From Chaunax sp. Z400 (Eukaryota > Chordata > Actinopteri > Lophiiformes > Chaunacidae), in NCBI GenBank assembly GCA_037577475.1, contig CM075204.1, positions 10,570,855-10,634,854 on the forward strand: a stretch of 64,000 nucleotides of DNA, read 5' to 3'. Both the position numbers and the translations under genes were made by a program. Of the stretch, positions 36,761-49,982 are shown piece by piece (position 1 is the stretch's first letter; each line of letters opens with the position of its first letter). The notes beneath the pieces were generated by a model that saw nothing but the letters and a program-made list of their open reading frames with translations, did not search any database and had not been told where the DNA came from.

Positions 36761-39024
36761 TCTGTTTGTAATTTAAAAATAAATATTCACACATGGTCTT
36801 TTTCTATTCTCGTGAGACCAGACCAGTGAATCTGAGTGCTTTTATGATATTAGTGATCATATCTGGACAATTTCCTGACAGACATCAACAGATATGACTT
36901 GGAATTAGCGTTGGCATCGTACATGAAGAGCGAATTTTCTGCCAATTTCAGACCAGGTATTTCCTGAATATGAGATGATTTTACTGCATGTATTATCTAC
37001 TGTAACTGAGGAGACATGAACTATGAACATGAACAGGTCCTAGTGGTATAACAATGTCTCCCTACTGGACTTAGATATGCTTCAAATATGAAATCTGTGA
37101 CTCCCAAGATTAGTAATAATTTTCTAATGATGTATTCTTTTTGTTTAGTGATACTTTAAGTCATTTTTCTTGACTATGTTTGTAAAACAAAATGTACTTA
37201 GTGCTAGTTCCACTTCCAGAGGTTAGTTAGAAATAATGTTGCTGCTTTTTTTTCTTCAAATTTGGGTGTATTGATCCTTTAAAGACTAAAATAATTGGAC
37301 TCCAGAGTGTCTCATATAAATTACATTTACCAGATGCCCATTTTTATTACCAACAGTATAAATTATGAGGAACCTCTCCAGATTTTGTATCATGACATAC
37401 ACACTAATTAACAAACAACACGTTTCTTGTCATTCTCAAATTATCAATAATTGTTATAGACTTCAACACACAGTGTACAACATCATCAACTCCGGGCTGC
37501 ATAGACTGGTGTCTCAAATATTGGGGCGTGATTTCATTTTGATAAAAAATGATCTGTTATCGCAAGAAGATGCATGTGTTAGCGGCTACCCAATTAAATC
37601 AGAAGCTCTTGGTAGCAGGCGTCGGCTGATGAATCAATCCTACACACTCACATAAATGTAATTACTTCATTTGTCACCGTCTGTGGAGACCACATCGAAC
37701 TCCGTGCACTTAAAGCTTCCAGCCGAGAAACAAATAGAGAGAACTCCTCGCCATTTTGCCCTCTTCTTTATCTCTTGTAGGATTTGTCTGATACAGCTTA
37801 ATCACAGCTATAATCATCCCTTAAGAGCAAAAGTTATCATTTTATCAATTCCCTTTGGCCCAGGGAGGACATAACAATCTGAATATGAGTTTAAAAGTAG
37901 ATGCGTCTCCTATTCACTGCACAATCCTCTCCTGGAGAGGGGCGTGTATTATTCAACAACATGCTAACATCAATTAAAGAACAGTCTCATAAGAACCTGG
38001 GGGTGGGGGTGGAGGGCGCAAGACATCTGTTGTTATGGGCGCTGACGTGGATAGGAGGTGATCAAACGATGGGCATTATTTTTTTGTATTCTAATCCCAT
38101 CTTGCATTGAGAGGACAGATGTTGGCAAGCTAATTAACAAATCCTTAGGCGATGTCGTCTTTCCATGCAGGGGCTGCAGGAGGGGAGGGAGATGTTTTGT
38201 TGGATCACACACAGTCAGCATCTCAATACACGGGCATGCACATATTACTAGTGTGTGTGTGCCTGTGTGTGTGTTCAAGCAGTAACACCCACTCTCTGCC
38301 TGCACTGCAAGCCACCCCCACCCCAAATCCTTATGCCTTTGGAGTGCTACATGATTCTGAGTGCAAGTGAAACCAAAGTGAGAGACACAAGGAGGATAGG
38401 AGGTGGGGTGTCTCCTCATCCATTTCCTGTTGACACACTGTGTCATCAGCAGCCATCAACTGCTGCTATTTTGATGAGATGGGAGGCATCGAATTATTGC
38501 TTTGATAAGTCAGATAAAAATAACCCCGGAATATTTCCACATTTTGCATCACACAAGTGCGCTATGCAACAATTATGAATTCAGTTGTAATGCCACTTTT
38601 AATTTGGAATATAACTGCAGATTGAGCTTTTTCATGAACTGCTATTTCTTGCTTTCTTTTTTTTTAGCTCTGGAAGTTATATCTGTTTTCAGTGGTTCTG
38701 TAAACTCAAACTCTAGGAATGAACGCAGAAGATGTGAGGAAGGCCCGTCTGTCTCCGTATCCGTCTTTAACGTAGAGCATAAACAGGCCTTCAGCCTGCA
38801 GTGTGTGATAGAGTAAGAGACGGTAATTCCCTGATGATGTCATCTGGGTTATCTGGCCTGGGCCTAGAGACAATAAATGTTTTGTTTTTTTTTGTGTTTT
38901 TTTTTAAAAGGCCTGCCTCAACACATTGTTTGTCTCTTTGGAGGCAGCAGGAACAAGTTGTGAACACGACACTGACATTAATATAAATAATACTTATTTA
39001 CGCATCTGATAGTTAAGGAAAATC
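36761..39024. other. Presumed intron, no exon seen
   Basis: AT-rich and mostly unique. A 137-codon minus-strand frame at 38,033-38,446 lacks splice and codon support. G-rich sequence near 37,999-38,017 falls one G-run short of a quadruplex motif. Confidence 0.5.
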
Positions 39025-39150
39025 GTCATTTAGAGTTTTTAGCTCTGGTTTTGTTCGCCACCATTTTTAGGTGCTAGATGCTCAACTATGTTCACAAACT
39101 AGCCACTAACTTTGTGTGTCTATCTTTTGTTGCTAGGCAGGTAGTGTTTT
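39025..39150 (+). repeat. Dispersed repeat family C, fragment
   Basis: The ordered words TTTAGGTGCTAGATGCTCAA, ATGTTCACAAACTAGCC, CTAACTTTGTGTGTC and GCTAGGCAGGTAGTG match the copies at 4,797 and 21,552. Confidence 0.55.
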
Positions 39151-41425
39151 TTTCTTTTTTTTGCTGAAAGGTGATAATCCTCCATAGGTTAATAACTATT
39201 ACTGACCCCTTCCACATTGTCATATTATTCTAACCTTGACATTTTTATTTTAGAAATATTTGTAATAGCCATTTTACAGAATTGTATTTAACATAAGAAA
39301 TTCTATAAGAATCCTAAATTGCATCATGGGACATACTGTATATGATGCAGCTTTTTTGAAGCGTGACCCATAAGGTCTAAATATCAGCATAACTGGCCTC
39401 TGTTGCATCTAATATTATTTTTTCAGCATGTCTTTTGTAAACCTTTGCAGATCTCCAATGTCTGGAGTATCATTTTAACTCCTGTTCCTTTTAAAAGTTC
39501 CTCAGTGTTTCTTTTATAGTAGTGTAATTGCATTAAATCTCTTAAAATGTGTCTCAAAATGTGTGGAGAGATACTTCATTATTATTACATGAGTTTCATA
39601 ATGAACACGAGAGGGAATACATCTGACATATGCTTCCATGTATTTTCACTGCTTTACCCTACAATTCATGTAGCTAAGCTACATTTTGTCTGGTATTACT
39701 AACCCACATTTGTCGCACATGTGTTCATGTGTGCTGCATTACTCTCCGACTTTAATGTGCTGTTTTTATACTAAATGTTCATCAACAGTTGACTTAAAAC
39801 AACTTTTTAATAACACAACCTTCACATGCTTTGCCTCTTGAAATGTTAAAATGTTTTTTCTCCCTCTCTCTCTTTCTTTCTGTGCTGATGGCTTGAGTTG
39901 CAGTGCCCTCTGGGCCTCTGGGCTAACGCCCGCTTTTAAGCTTGCACTTTAGTTGCCTCAGCTCTGAGTGCCTGATTAGAGGGCTGAATGTCATCTCACC
40001 TTCAGCAGGAACTGGGGCTGCTCCTGTCATCGTGGTGGAACTTCACCGGAACGTAGAGCATTAATGGCTGGTGTGCAGGGAGGCAGCTCTTCTCTTGAAC
40101 ACCCACATGGAATACACACACACACAAATGTATAAATTAATACCCTTAATCATTTACACGAAGAGATGCGTTCACTGACTCCCACCTGCTCTCTTACTCT
40201 CAGTCTGTTGCTGTCTTTTTCTCACTTTCACACACACAGAAATGCACACACATTACACATACACACATTAACTTGTCTATTCGTCTGAGGACATTCTTTG
40301 AAATTACATTAACATCCTGGAAGTTTACCTTAACCTGAGCCTAACCCCACTTTTCCCCTCCTGCTTCAGGCTTTGTCCTTACAAGTACAGCTAAATACAA
40401 GCACTCACATGCACCCACACACTCACTCATCCATATACGCAGAGTATGCAAATTCACAAGATAGTGGAGAGAGGGTACCAAATAATGAATCCCACTATTG
40501 CAGGGAGATGAATGGCCAGGAGGGTGGAAATAGAATTTCTCGATTTCATAACCCGGTTCTTTTGTTGTATTGTCGTCTCCTGTAATGAGGTCACCTGAAA
40601 TCGCTCGTCATCCACTGGAAATCAGGGAATGGGAGTATGTTAAGAGAGAAAAGAGGAGTGAAAGGGGGCAAAATGTGATGTCAGAAATGTGGCTATTTCT
40701 CGAGCACCAATCTTAGCCGTGCAGATTTACTTGCAAATGTGTTGACGCCTTTAAAAGGCAGCGTTTTGACCCGCGTGCTCAGAACGACCATGAATTGTGC
40801 TGCTCATTTTTAACGTGAAAGCAGTTTTGTCAACATTTGCTTGTGTGCGCTTAGAGCATGTGGATGAAGTGCATGAATGAGATGAAGTATCAGAGGCCTG
40901 AAAGTGAACGCACCTTTGAATACACATGGCTCCTTGTTGTTTATGCTTGTTGTTGTTCTTTGTCCCTTTTAGACACACACACCTGTCCTCCACCCTCCAC
41001 CTACAGCCACAGGAAGGGGCACAAAGTCCCCATCCTCTGGGAACCACCAAGAGAGATTAACGTGAAGTATTTCTCTCTCCACGGTGGTTCACTTCTGTAG
41101 TGCTGCTAATCTAATGCACACATTAGTCAGTGAGGCCCTGCATCTATTAATGGAGACCACAACCAGATTTATCGCCCAGGTTTAACTGTATGGCAAAATA
41201 GCACATTAAGCAGATGATATCACAGCGTATATAAAATGATTATGCAGGATAGCAAATAAAAAAAAGAAAGAGGCTGAAGGGACCTGCTTAATTAAATGCA
41301 GGGTCCACTGTTATACATCACTGGTTTTCTTCTGCGCAGACCAGTTAATGTAAACTGTGAGGAAGGGAGCTGTTTTTGCTTCTCTTTTAAAGGTAAAGAG
41401 CTGATCTGCAGTGTTAATCCCTCCT

Positions 41426-41442
41426 CCCCCCCCCCCCCCCCC
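41426..41442 (+). repeat. C17 homopolymer in a pyrimidine-rich tract
   Basis: Seventeen consecutive C bases sit inside CTCCT-rich sequence. It is the longest G/C homopolymer in the window and a likely site of length polymorphism or sequencing error. Confidence 0.95.
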
Positions 41443-43543
41443 TCTCCTCCTCTTTATTCCTTGTCTCTGCTGTGTCATCTCCAGCAGCCAAATGATGCCT
41501 CCAAATTTCCTTCGGCTTGCCGGATTTTTCAGAAAAAGGTGCCAAATGGCTTCCTCTGTGGCTCATTCCCGCTGCATCTGTAATCTCCTCGCCACAAGAC
41601 AATGGAACAAACTCAAGAAATCTATAGTTGGACGTTGTTAACAGTTTGCACGCAGAAGAGCTCAAACTGACATTTTATTGACTAAATGGCAGTAATGAGC
41701 GCTCGGACTGGAAGGCTGTGGCCTTTCCATGAGGACATGCCGTCTGCTAACCTCTGCAACACTTCTGACTAATGCCCGTCCCCTTCCTCTAGTACAAGCA
41801 TGTAGGCCTCACAATTCAACAAGACATACCCAACCACCAGTGTGACACTTAACAATGCACCACGCTACTCTGTAAAGCACAGAAGCTGTTCCCTCACGGC
41901 CATGAAGAATTTAGGTCCTGTTTGGGAAAAGACAAATTTGAGCACGAAGCAGCGGCCTTTAAATAAGCCATAGATTCCTCCTCTGTTCTTTTATCAGGGT
42001 AAGTACACAAACCCTGGGACAAGTCAGCCAGAATTGAATGCTCGTTCTATTTTTTTTCCCCATCCTGCTCCTCTGCGTTCCCACAAGCTCCTTCAATTGA
42101 ATAGCCCTATGCTGTGAAGGGGAAAAGTGGGGCGGGACCACCGCTATTGCCAAAAATGCAACCATGGCTCCAGGGTGAAGCAGTCAAAATATCTGCGCTT
42201 GAAAGTGTGCACACACTGCAAGTGATGGATGTTTGTGTTACATGTGCATGTTTTATATTATATGTAGAGCATGGAGGTATTACGTTGTAAGCACAAAGTG
42301 AACATAGGACTTTTCCATGTTCCCATTGGACTATGGAATGTATTAGTCTGATATCTGACAGTGGATACTGTATTTTATGAGAAATTTGATATTGAAAGTA
42401 TACAAGCAAACGATAAAAATAAAATAAAATAAATGCCCCTATATTTAGCATTTTTATAAACATTATAAATGAAATGCTATGATTCTTATTTAATTACTTG
42501 TACTGTGCAAAATTGATATTTTGACTCATCCAAAGCAGATAAGGCTGGTTTAACATGCAGGCTTTAGGATGGTGTTCTTACATGTAACTGCAAAGTACTT
42601 CAGGAAGCTGTGGACTCGCTGACATTACCAAAAAGTGAGTCAAAACCTTTTATGGTTGCATCATTAAATGACACAAAAAAAGGGCAGCTGATCTATGAGG
42701 AGACACCCCGGCTGTGAGGTGTCCTTCAAGCTAATGGGAGACCTTGTGTTTGCTGTGTACATGCCAGACAGCCCCTGGTGAGTGCTTAGCTGGTCTTTAA
42801 CTCCTCACAAACACACACGAATACACACCCTTGCATGTATCGGGGGGGGGGGGTTGGCTTGACTGACAAGGACTGGGAATGCAGCCATACAGATAGGTGT
42901 GCAGATAGACCCACCCGTGTGAGCCTGCATTTATGTTGCCCAGGAAATGGAAGGAGGTGCAGAGAGACCCTACATGCAGACCAGATCCGACCCCCGAGGC
43001 AAACGACTTCCAGGATGCACACCCACATGCTTCCAACTCTGACCGCAGTACACACTGTATACTCTGTGCTCCCTTCAACAGACACAGTCACATACAACAT
43101 GCTTTATTGTGTTAAATAAAAACACAAACAGTAAGTGGTTCACCTGGGAGAACGTAGGTGAAACATATAGCTGTGTTTCCAAAGCCCAAGGCACTGTAAG
43201 TCACTGCACAATGGGAACTTCATAAGCGTTGCCTGAACTCAGTGGGAGTGAGGTTTGAAAACAGGGATTACGATGAAAGACAAATTCTCTAATAGCACCC
43301 AGGATATTTTGTTGGCAAGGGACTAAAGATTTTAGTTTTATCAGTACTGCTCCAGGTTTTGGTATATGTAGAAGTGAATGACAGGGAGACTATTTGACTT
43401 TACATCGGCCACTTTTGTCCTGTTTCGCTTACACCTCTCTCATCGTATTCACCACATGTGCTTTTTCCCTTTGGCTGTCCTTGCAACCTCAAATTCCATC
43501 TTTTCCTCTTTTCTATATCATTCTTTCCCTCTGCTTACACCAT

Positions 43544-43568
43544 CAGCAGCAGCAGCAGCAGCAGCAGA
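43544..43568 (+). repeat. (CAG)8 trinucleotide repeat
   Basis: Eight CAG units in tandem. They lie in the presumed intron with no exon signal, so the Gln or Ala runs in overlapping frames are not proteins. Confidence 0.95.
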
Positions 43569-44101
43569 CTTATAAAATGCTTTTTTTTATGACGAGGCTT
43601 CTGGCCCCAAACAACTCTTGGACACTTTTGCGTAGTCATGCAGCGAAATCCTGTGTCACAATCGCCGTCCAAAATATCATTTCCTGTCACAGGCAGCAAT
43701 TTTGACGAGATTTAAATGGACAGGAAATGTGTGCAAAGGCCAATTACTGCTGTGTTCTTTCATACTTAAGAACCACAGACCTACCCTGTGTATCTTCTCC
43801 CTCTGTATTTATCCCCTCATCCAAATCAGTGAAGGGAAATGAAGTGAAGAGAGGAGCGAGGAAAGACGATGGTGTGGAAGACGAAATGAGAAAAATGTAG
43901 AGAATTGGAGAGAGGAGTGGAGGAAAGTGGAGAGGATGGAATCGGAACGCAACGGAAGAAAGTGAAAGATATTGAATTCTAGAAAGGGAAAAAAAAAAGC
44001 AGTGAAGCATAAAGAATAGAAGAAGACAGTAAACCTGGAGAGGTTAACACAACTTAATCAGTACAGCGAAGGGTGAATCTTTTTTTTTAAGGATTTAAAG
44101 A

Positions 44102-44205
44102 GGGCGGCACAGTGGTGTAGCGGTTAGCATTGTTCCCTCAGGGTTCTGGGCCCGTCTGTGTGGAGTTTGTATGTTCCTTCCATGGTCCAAAAACGTATAT
44201 AGGTG
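44102..44205 (+). mobile_element. tRNA-derived SINE, copy 4 (head only, 3'-truncated)
   Basis: GGCGGCACAGTGGTGTAGCG followed by GTTAGCATTG is the best-preserved A-box region of the family. It is followed by a shortened B-box region, TGTGTGGAGTTTGTATGTTC, and a CCATGGTCCAAAAACGTATA stretch. The rest of the body and tail is absent. Confidence 0.75.
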
Positions 44206-47200
44206 AGCACTTAAATTCCATTCGTGCGTAGAGGATTGGGACGAGCCCTTTGAATCCCACAGGAACTTCGCTCAAACAAGTTGTGTTTTATTTTTGTGCA
44301 TTTGTGTGTTTGTATCACAATGACATAAAAATGACAGGGGGATATAGTCGTCCTTATTGGTTTGGTGACCGAAGGTTGGTCATTCTTTCCATAGCATATA
44401 CTGTATCTAAAACAATACACGCTATTCTAGGCTCACCAAAGGAATGGAAGATTTATCACATACTGATGCATTTGCTGCACAATGATTTGGGGGAGGTCGG
44501 GCGGATGGAGATGTCATCTCCCTCCAGATGACTCTTGTTTAAATCATGCATCATAATGCTTTGCTCTCTGATTTACACAGCACCTGTTATACTGTAGGTA
44601 AAGCTACTATTATACTTGTTGATGTCAGAAAATATCTGAATTTGCAAAATCACAGACACTGGTTTCTGTATGGCATTTTTTTCTACTGTCATGTATTCCA
44701 CTCTCATATACAGTGAATCAGTAAGTTTATATGTCAACAACATGATAGAATATCTTTCAAATGAAACTTTCCAGGTGTTGTTTTTCAGGACCGTAGCAGA
44801 GGAGCAGCTGTTTTTGTTGCCTATTAAGACAAGCAATTGTGATCTACTTGAATTAGAATCATGCATTTGCCACATTAAAAGGAATATCAGACATCTGGAT
44901 GCTAAACTGGACAGAGGTAGAGATTCAGATATGCTGTGAGCCGAGGGTTCTGATTGGTTCACTCATTCCACGGTAAAACATCTTTGGTCAGATGAACGTA
45001 ACCCTTAACAAGCGTGTCCCTGCAATGTTACTGCTTTCATTCACAACACAGTCACACAATCACTTCCCCTGAATTGACAGTACAGATTTCCTTGAGTATT
45101 GATTCCTGCTCCCATTCTCACACGACCTTATGTTCCTGAATATTTCAAGGATAAACTGTGTGAAAGGGACTTAAGATCTTGGGCTTTGCAAATAATACGC
45201 GATGGCCTCCAAGTGGCACAGTTTACGAAAGCCTGCCAAAAACAAAGATCACAGCGGCTGACGCTATTGTCCCAGGGATAATGCAGGATCTGAGGTACAG
45301 GATAGGATGAGAGAGAACAGGGTAGGTCAGACGTGGACAGGGCAGGAGAGGACAAGAGAAGAGAAAAGGCTTCATTTTATGGTTTTTACCTTGAGACTGC
45401 TCTTGTTTGCTTTGCATGTTCATGATCAGAAGTGAGGGGACAGGAAGAAAATCAGAGTCAGGATTTAGAATAATTTAAAACTGACCTTCTTGGCAGGAAA
45501 CATGTAATAATCCAGAAGCCATTTGATATTCTAAGGTATATTAACTTAGTGAGTTTTCTGTCTTCATTCTCAAGGACTGACTCTTTAAATGAAGGATCAT
45601 ATTTGACAGTAGTATAAACTTTACCTAAAGTAGGGAAACATATTATCTTATTTAACATATTTTATTGTGTTTTATTTTTTATGTTATTTGAGGCTACAGC
45701 TGTCAGTATAGAGCTCCTTTAACCATTCCACCTCCAAATCTACACGTTTAGCACATTCATGTTGATGTTTTCCATGGTGGGATCATGCAGATGTTGAACA
45801 CAATAGGCTTAAGAACGAAGCTGGAGCTCGACACGTGTTTTAATTACCGATCGACACAAAAGTCTGAGTCGAATGCAGTCCTGAGATTTAAAACTACTAG
45901 ACTGAAACTTATCTATCCTCTGTGTTTAGGTTGATGTCAGTAAAGACTGTAACAGGAGCAGTCTCTGTAATGTGGTGTGTTTGAAATCCCCAAACAATCA
46001 GTTGTTGAGTGCTCAGAGGTTATCGAGGTTTTTCCACTGATTGAACTTAAGAAAGGAGGTTTGATCAGAGCCTTTAATTGTTAATTAATTCGTTTTCAAA
46101 CAATGTTTTTTTAACAATGGCTTCATGCACTTTTCAAGGCTTGTTGGAAATTGCTAGAGAATCAATAGGTGTTGATTATTTGTAGATTATTTTGCAATGA
46201 AAACCTCAAAGCAGCAGGAAGAGGACTTAAAATTTCACACAGTTTTCAAAAGGGTTTTAATAGCTGATAGGATTACGTAATACTAACTGAATTGGTTTAA
46301 AGTGGACACAAGAGCAATATAAACCTGTTATGAAGGAACTAACGTCTTATTGTTTTTAATTTTGTCAGCCAGGAAACAGTATGAAATAAAGTACACATAT
46401 TATTATTACTGTTCTTATGATATGGAATAAGAAGCACTGCTTAGGACTGTGGACTATGAATTATGAATGCAAAAACGTGACATCAGAAGTGATAAATGTT
46501 CAGAATTAGTTGAGTGAATCTTGTTAATCTCACATCTTCATTCTACTGGTTGTCAGAACAATGACCTCGCCGGCCTCATCAGTCTTTTTTTCCCTTTTTT
46601 TCAGCCCTACATAGAGAGCTGTTCTCTCACTTTTTTTTAATCAGAAAGAATGGTTGAATGGAGAATGTGCTTGTTTGGAGTGGAGGCAAACGATGCGGCG
46701 GGGTGAACGAAATACCACCAATAATCCATCCATTTTATCAGTGAATGCCAAGAGGAGTGAGGTAGCGAAGAGGGGAGGGTGACGAGTGAGCTGGTTGTCA
46801 ACATGCTGACATTGAGGCTGTGATGTTTAGTCTTTGTGGGGCTGAGGCTGCTGTGTGTGAGGATGCATCATCTTGGGCCTGACGGATGTGACAGGCTAAA
46901 AGCAAAATGGTCCATTGGTTTTTAAAACTCCAGATCTGCTTGGGTGAATGCCATCTGCCCTCAGAAGATTGCTGGATCCAACAAAAGATGGTTTTCAATG
47001 TAGCTGATCCCTTTCAGGCCTCAGGATTTGCTGATCCATCATGTGTCGAGTCCCACAAGTCTTCTGGAGATGTTGATCCCTGTGTTGACGGTAAGCAGAG
47101 ATCCCCACATAATAACGGGAATCAACGATATCCTGCTTTTTAGACCTTCAGATTTCTTCCTGCAAAGATCACTGCATCCTGCATTTAGAATAACTTGCAG

Positions 47201-47807
47201 AAATTTGGATTGATTATGCATCAGTTGAAGACTTTTCTGTATCTGGAAAGCAATGTTTTTATTGTCTTAACACTCTGTTTCTGATCACATCTCCCACAAC
47301 GACAGTTATAGATTGCACATCTCTTCAGATCAGTTTTTCCTTTTGCTCCGTATGAGACTTTTAGCTTTTTATATGTCAGCTGGCACGCTTCATGATCCTC
47401 CTCTGTCCAATCTTATGAGCAACAATCTCCCTCTCTGTCTTACGGAGATATGTTAATGGTTCAAACCTGTTTTCCAGTTGTAATGTCTGGGTTGACTGTA
47501 GTCTGTGTTCATGCCCACCTTCCGCCAGTCAAATTTGGCTCAGCTGAATCCATAAAATCTTCCTCCTCTGGGAGTGCAGCCTTATCTGTAGGTTTAGGAC
47601 CCATCCCAGCAGGTAGAAATCCCAGTCATATCACATGACTGCACAGGTTTCGTTCCAGTGAGTCTTAGGAAAGTTATGGTGTCATTTAAATTGTGTCGAG
47701 TTGAATTCTAACTAGCTCAGCAGCAGAAGACATTAGCTGAGTGTCGTGAAGAGACTTCTCTACTGTGAGTATCTCAGAGTTGAATATCCTGTAACGGTAT
47801 ATGACTT
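44206..47807. other. Presumed intron with two weak exon-like frames
   Basis: Mostly unique AT-rich DNA. The frames at 44,789-44,916 and 46,965-47,090 are flanked by possible splice sites but match nothing I recognise. They are discussed as findings and not annotated as exons. Otherwise I see no feature. Confidence 0.45.
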
Positions 47808-48490
47808 AGATAGACAAGATGTTTATTGTCCCACCGGTTGTACGAGTACAATCGTGTGAAAAACTTTTGCTGGGAAGCTCCGTCAGAAAAGAGTTAAAGA
47901 GATAAAAGAGATGAAACACACAATGATAATAATAAGATAATTAGGATAAATATGCATAATGAAAAGTGTATTTACAATATCAAAAATTAAAAAAAGGAAA
48001 ATTACTCAGTACTGAAGATATTGCAGCAGGGTTTATTGCACTTATGTGAGAGAGAGAGAGTGACCGATTGGGTTATTTTGTTCAATAGTCTTATGGCCTG
48101 GGGGGGGGGAAACTGTTCCTCAGTCTGCTGGTGTGAGTCTTGAGAGACCAGTATCTTCTACCAGAGGGCAGGAGGGAGAGCAGGCTGTTGTGTGGGTGTG
48201 ATGTGTCTTTTTTATCACCCTCGGGGATGTCCTGAGGCGCCCCGTATAGAGCTCCTGCAGGCTGGGCATGGTGATGTGCTGTGTGGAGCGCTCCACACCT
48301 CCCCAGCGTCTTGCAATCTATGTTGGTGCAGTTGCAGAACCAGGTGGTGAAACAGCCTGCCAGAGGGCTCTCAGTGGGCTTCAATGGACTTAGAAGTTTC
48401 AGTCCAAATGTCTTTAGATGCCTGAGTCCATACAGTCTCTGTTGGGCCTTCCATGACTTCAGCGGTGGTGTAGCTGGCTCATGTCATGAC
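47808..48490 (-). mobile_element. 5'-truncated CR1/L2/Rex1-like LINE remnant (C-terminal end of ORF2)
   Basis: On the minus strand the sequence encodes the C-terminal tail typical of jockey-superfamily LINE ORF2 proteins: GCFTTWFCNCTN, then VERSTQHITMPSLQELYTGR, then SLLSLLPSGRRYWSLKTHTS and RLRNSF. These blocks fall in different frames. One shift lies near 48,295 and another in a run of six A (plus-strand T run, about 48,208-48,213), so the copy is dead. The 3' end reads AATAAACATCTTGTCTATC, a tail style common in such elements. The endonuclease and reverse-transcriptase core are missing through 5' truncation. Choosing between CR1, L2 and Rex1 needs a search. Confidence 0.75.
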
Positions 48491-49604
48491 AGTGCACTCC
48501 GTAGAGAATCATGGTGCAACACTGACAAACTTATTATTTGTCTCTTGGTAACTTTGTAGGTAGAATAAAGCCTTTCAAAGAAGATCATCACAACCCAGAG
48601 TTGTCATAAATGAACCTCCTCTGTTGTCGGAAATCTTCTTAAATGTGTTGAGGTTTAGACAAGTAAGAAAAATATAGCACAAACAACAGCTAAGCAGATA
48701 GCATGTGAGCAGAACGTCTGCACTGTAGCATAAAAGGAAGCAGGGACAACTCTAAGCCCTTATGTGACATTACTAGGTCATACTATTAATATACACCACA
48801 GGGGGCTTCGTTGCCTCATTGTATTCTTCTTTTAAAATATTACTGCAATTCAAAGAATGCTATTTTAGTGCAGGTGCCGAGGTTGTGTTTGTCATTGACC
48901 AAAATATGGAGGATTAGAAATAATAAAGCAGCTCATGTTTGACTCCTTATGTCAAATCCTATAAATGATTTCATAATATATCTTTGTGCTATATACCATT
49001 TGTCTTATGGTATTGGTATTTGCCTTTAGAGGATCCCAAAGCTCTCAGAAAGTAATTCACTTGTTATTAAAAAAGATGTGTCGGACTGTCAGAAGAGTCA
49101 GACACATTGAAGTCCCATCAACATCATATCAAGGCGTCATCAATATCTCCTTCAAACAAAGCCCTTGAGCAGGAACCTGTCAGGCAAACCTGTGAGGAGT
49201 ACAAAGTACATCTTTCCTAGCACAGATCAATTTTCTTTGTGATCAGCTGAGCTTGATGAGATAAAAGCGTTTCAAAAATGTTTAAAGGCGAAGCTTTTTC
49301 CCTCTCTGTCTCCAAAGTCGGCCACTTTGAAGGCTCAGGGATCTTTTTCCCCTTTCTTCTCTTTTGTTGATAATGCTGAGGGTGTAAAAGTGGGCCCCCT
49401 CATTTGGCAAGCAAAGCATGAAGCAACAAGAGACCACGCAAAATATCACACCTGACTATGTAGCATTTATTCTCTTTGTTCACAAGGTTCAGGTCTCAAA
49501 TCAAAGCCGCTGAAGCCCTCCCAAAATATTATCCTCTCTAATTCAGACACATTTTGCTGTGATGAAGAGGGTAGAGTCTAGATTGTGGCATCACATTGTG
49601 GTTC

Positions 49605-49672
49605 AGGATTTAAACCTGGTCGTGTGGTGGGAGAGTGTGCAAGCGCCAGGCTGCGGTGTTAGCCACTGGTCC
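49605..49672 (-). repeat. Possible tRNA-like SINE head
   Basis: On the minus strand GACCAGTGGCTAACACC resembles an A-box and CCAGGTTTAAATCC a B-box, at about tRNA distance. It differs from the main SINE family of this window. The body is not recognised, so the call is weak. Confidence 0.25.
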
Positions 49673-49955
49673 TGCCAAGCCAGTCCCTGCCATCTAAACA
49701 GGATTTCCCCCCTTAGCAGGCTGGTTGGCATTGCAGACCCCGCGGCCTTTTGAAGTGACAGGCCCCTGAGTCCCCAGGGAGAGGCTTGGGATCTGATCCC
49801 TCTGCTCACATGCACTTGCCAAGACAAAGATACACACATATATTGCATATTCACATTCATGCAGACACACGCACAAACATATAATATGCACATGCTCAAT
49901 CAGCACCCAAAAATTTGATCTACCCACGTGTCCAGAAAATACACACAAGCTGCAG

Positions 49956-49982
49956 CACACACACACACACACACACACACAC
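49956..49982. repeat. (CA)13 microsatellite
   Basis: A pure CA dinucleotide run of 27 bp. Confidence 0.96.

Larger units (their letters stand above)
39151..44101. other. Presumed intron with G/C homopolymers and simple repeats
   Basis: It includes short CA runs (40,112; 40,229), a C17 homopolymer (41,426-41,442), a G12 run (42,842-42,853), a (CAG)8 (43,544-43,568) and a purine-rich island (43,830-43,990). Open frames over the poly-C encode proline runs and are artefacts. I see no exon. Confidence 0.5.

Noticed and set aside
37999..38017. Second G-quadruplex motif
   Set aside because: Only three adequate G-runs are present; the fourth is interrupted.
12064..40454. Several ATGCAAAT octamers as POU-factor sites
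   Set aside because: The word occurs many times in AT-rich sequence, about as often as chance, so single hits carry no weight.
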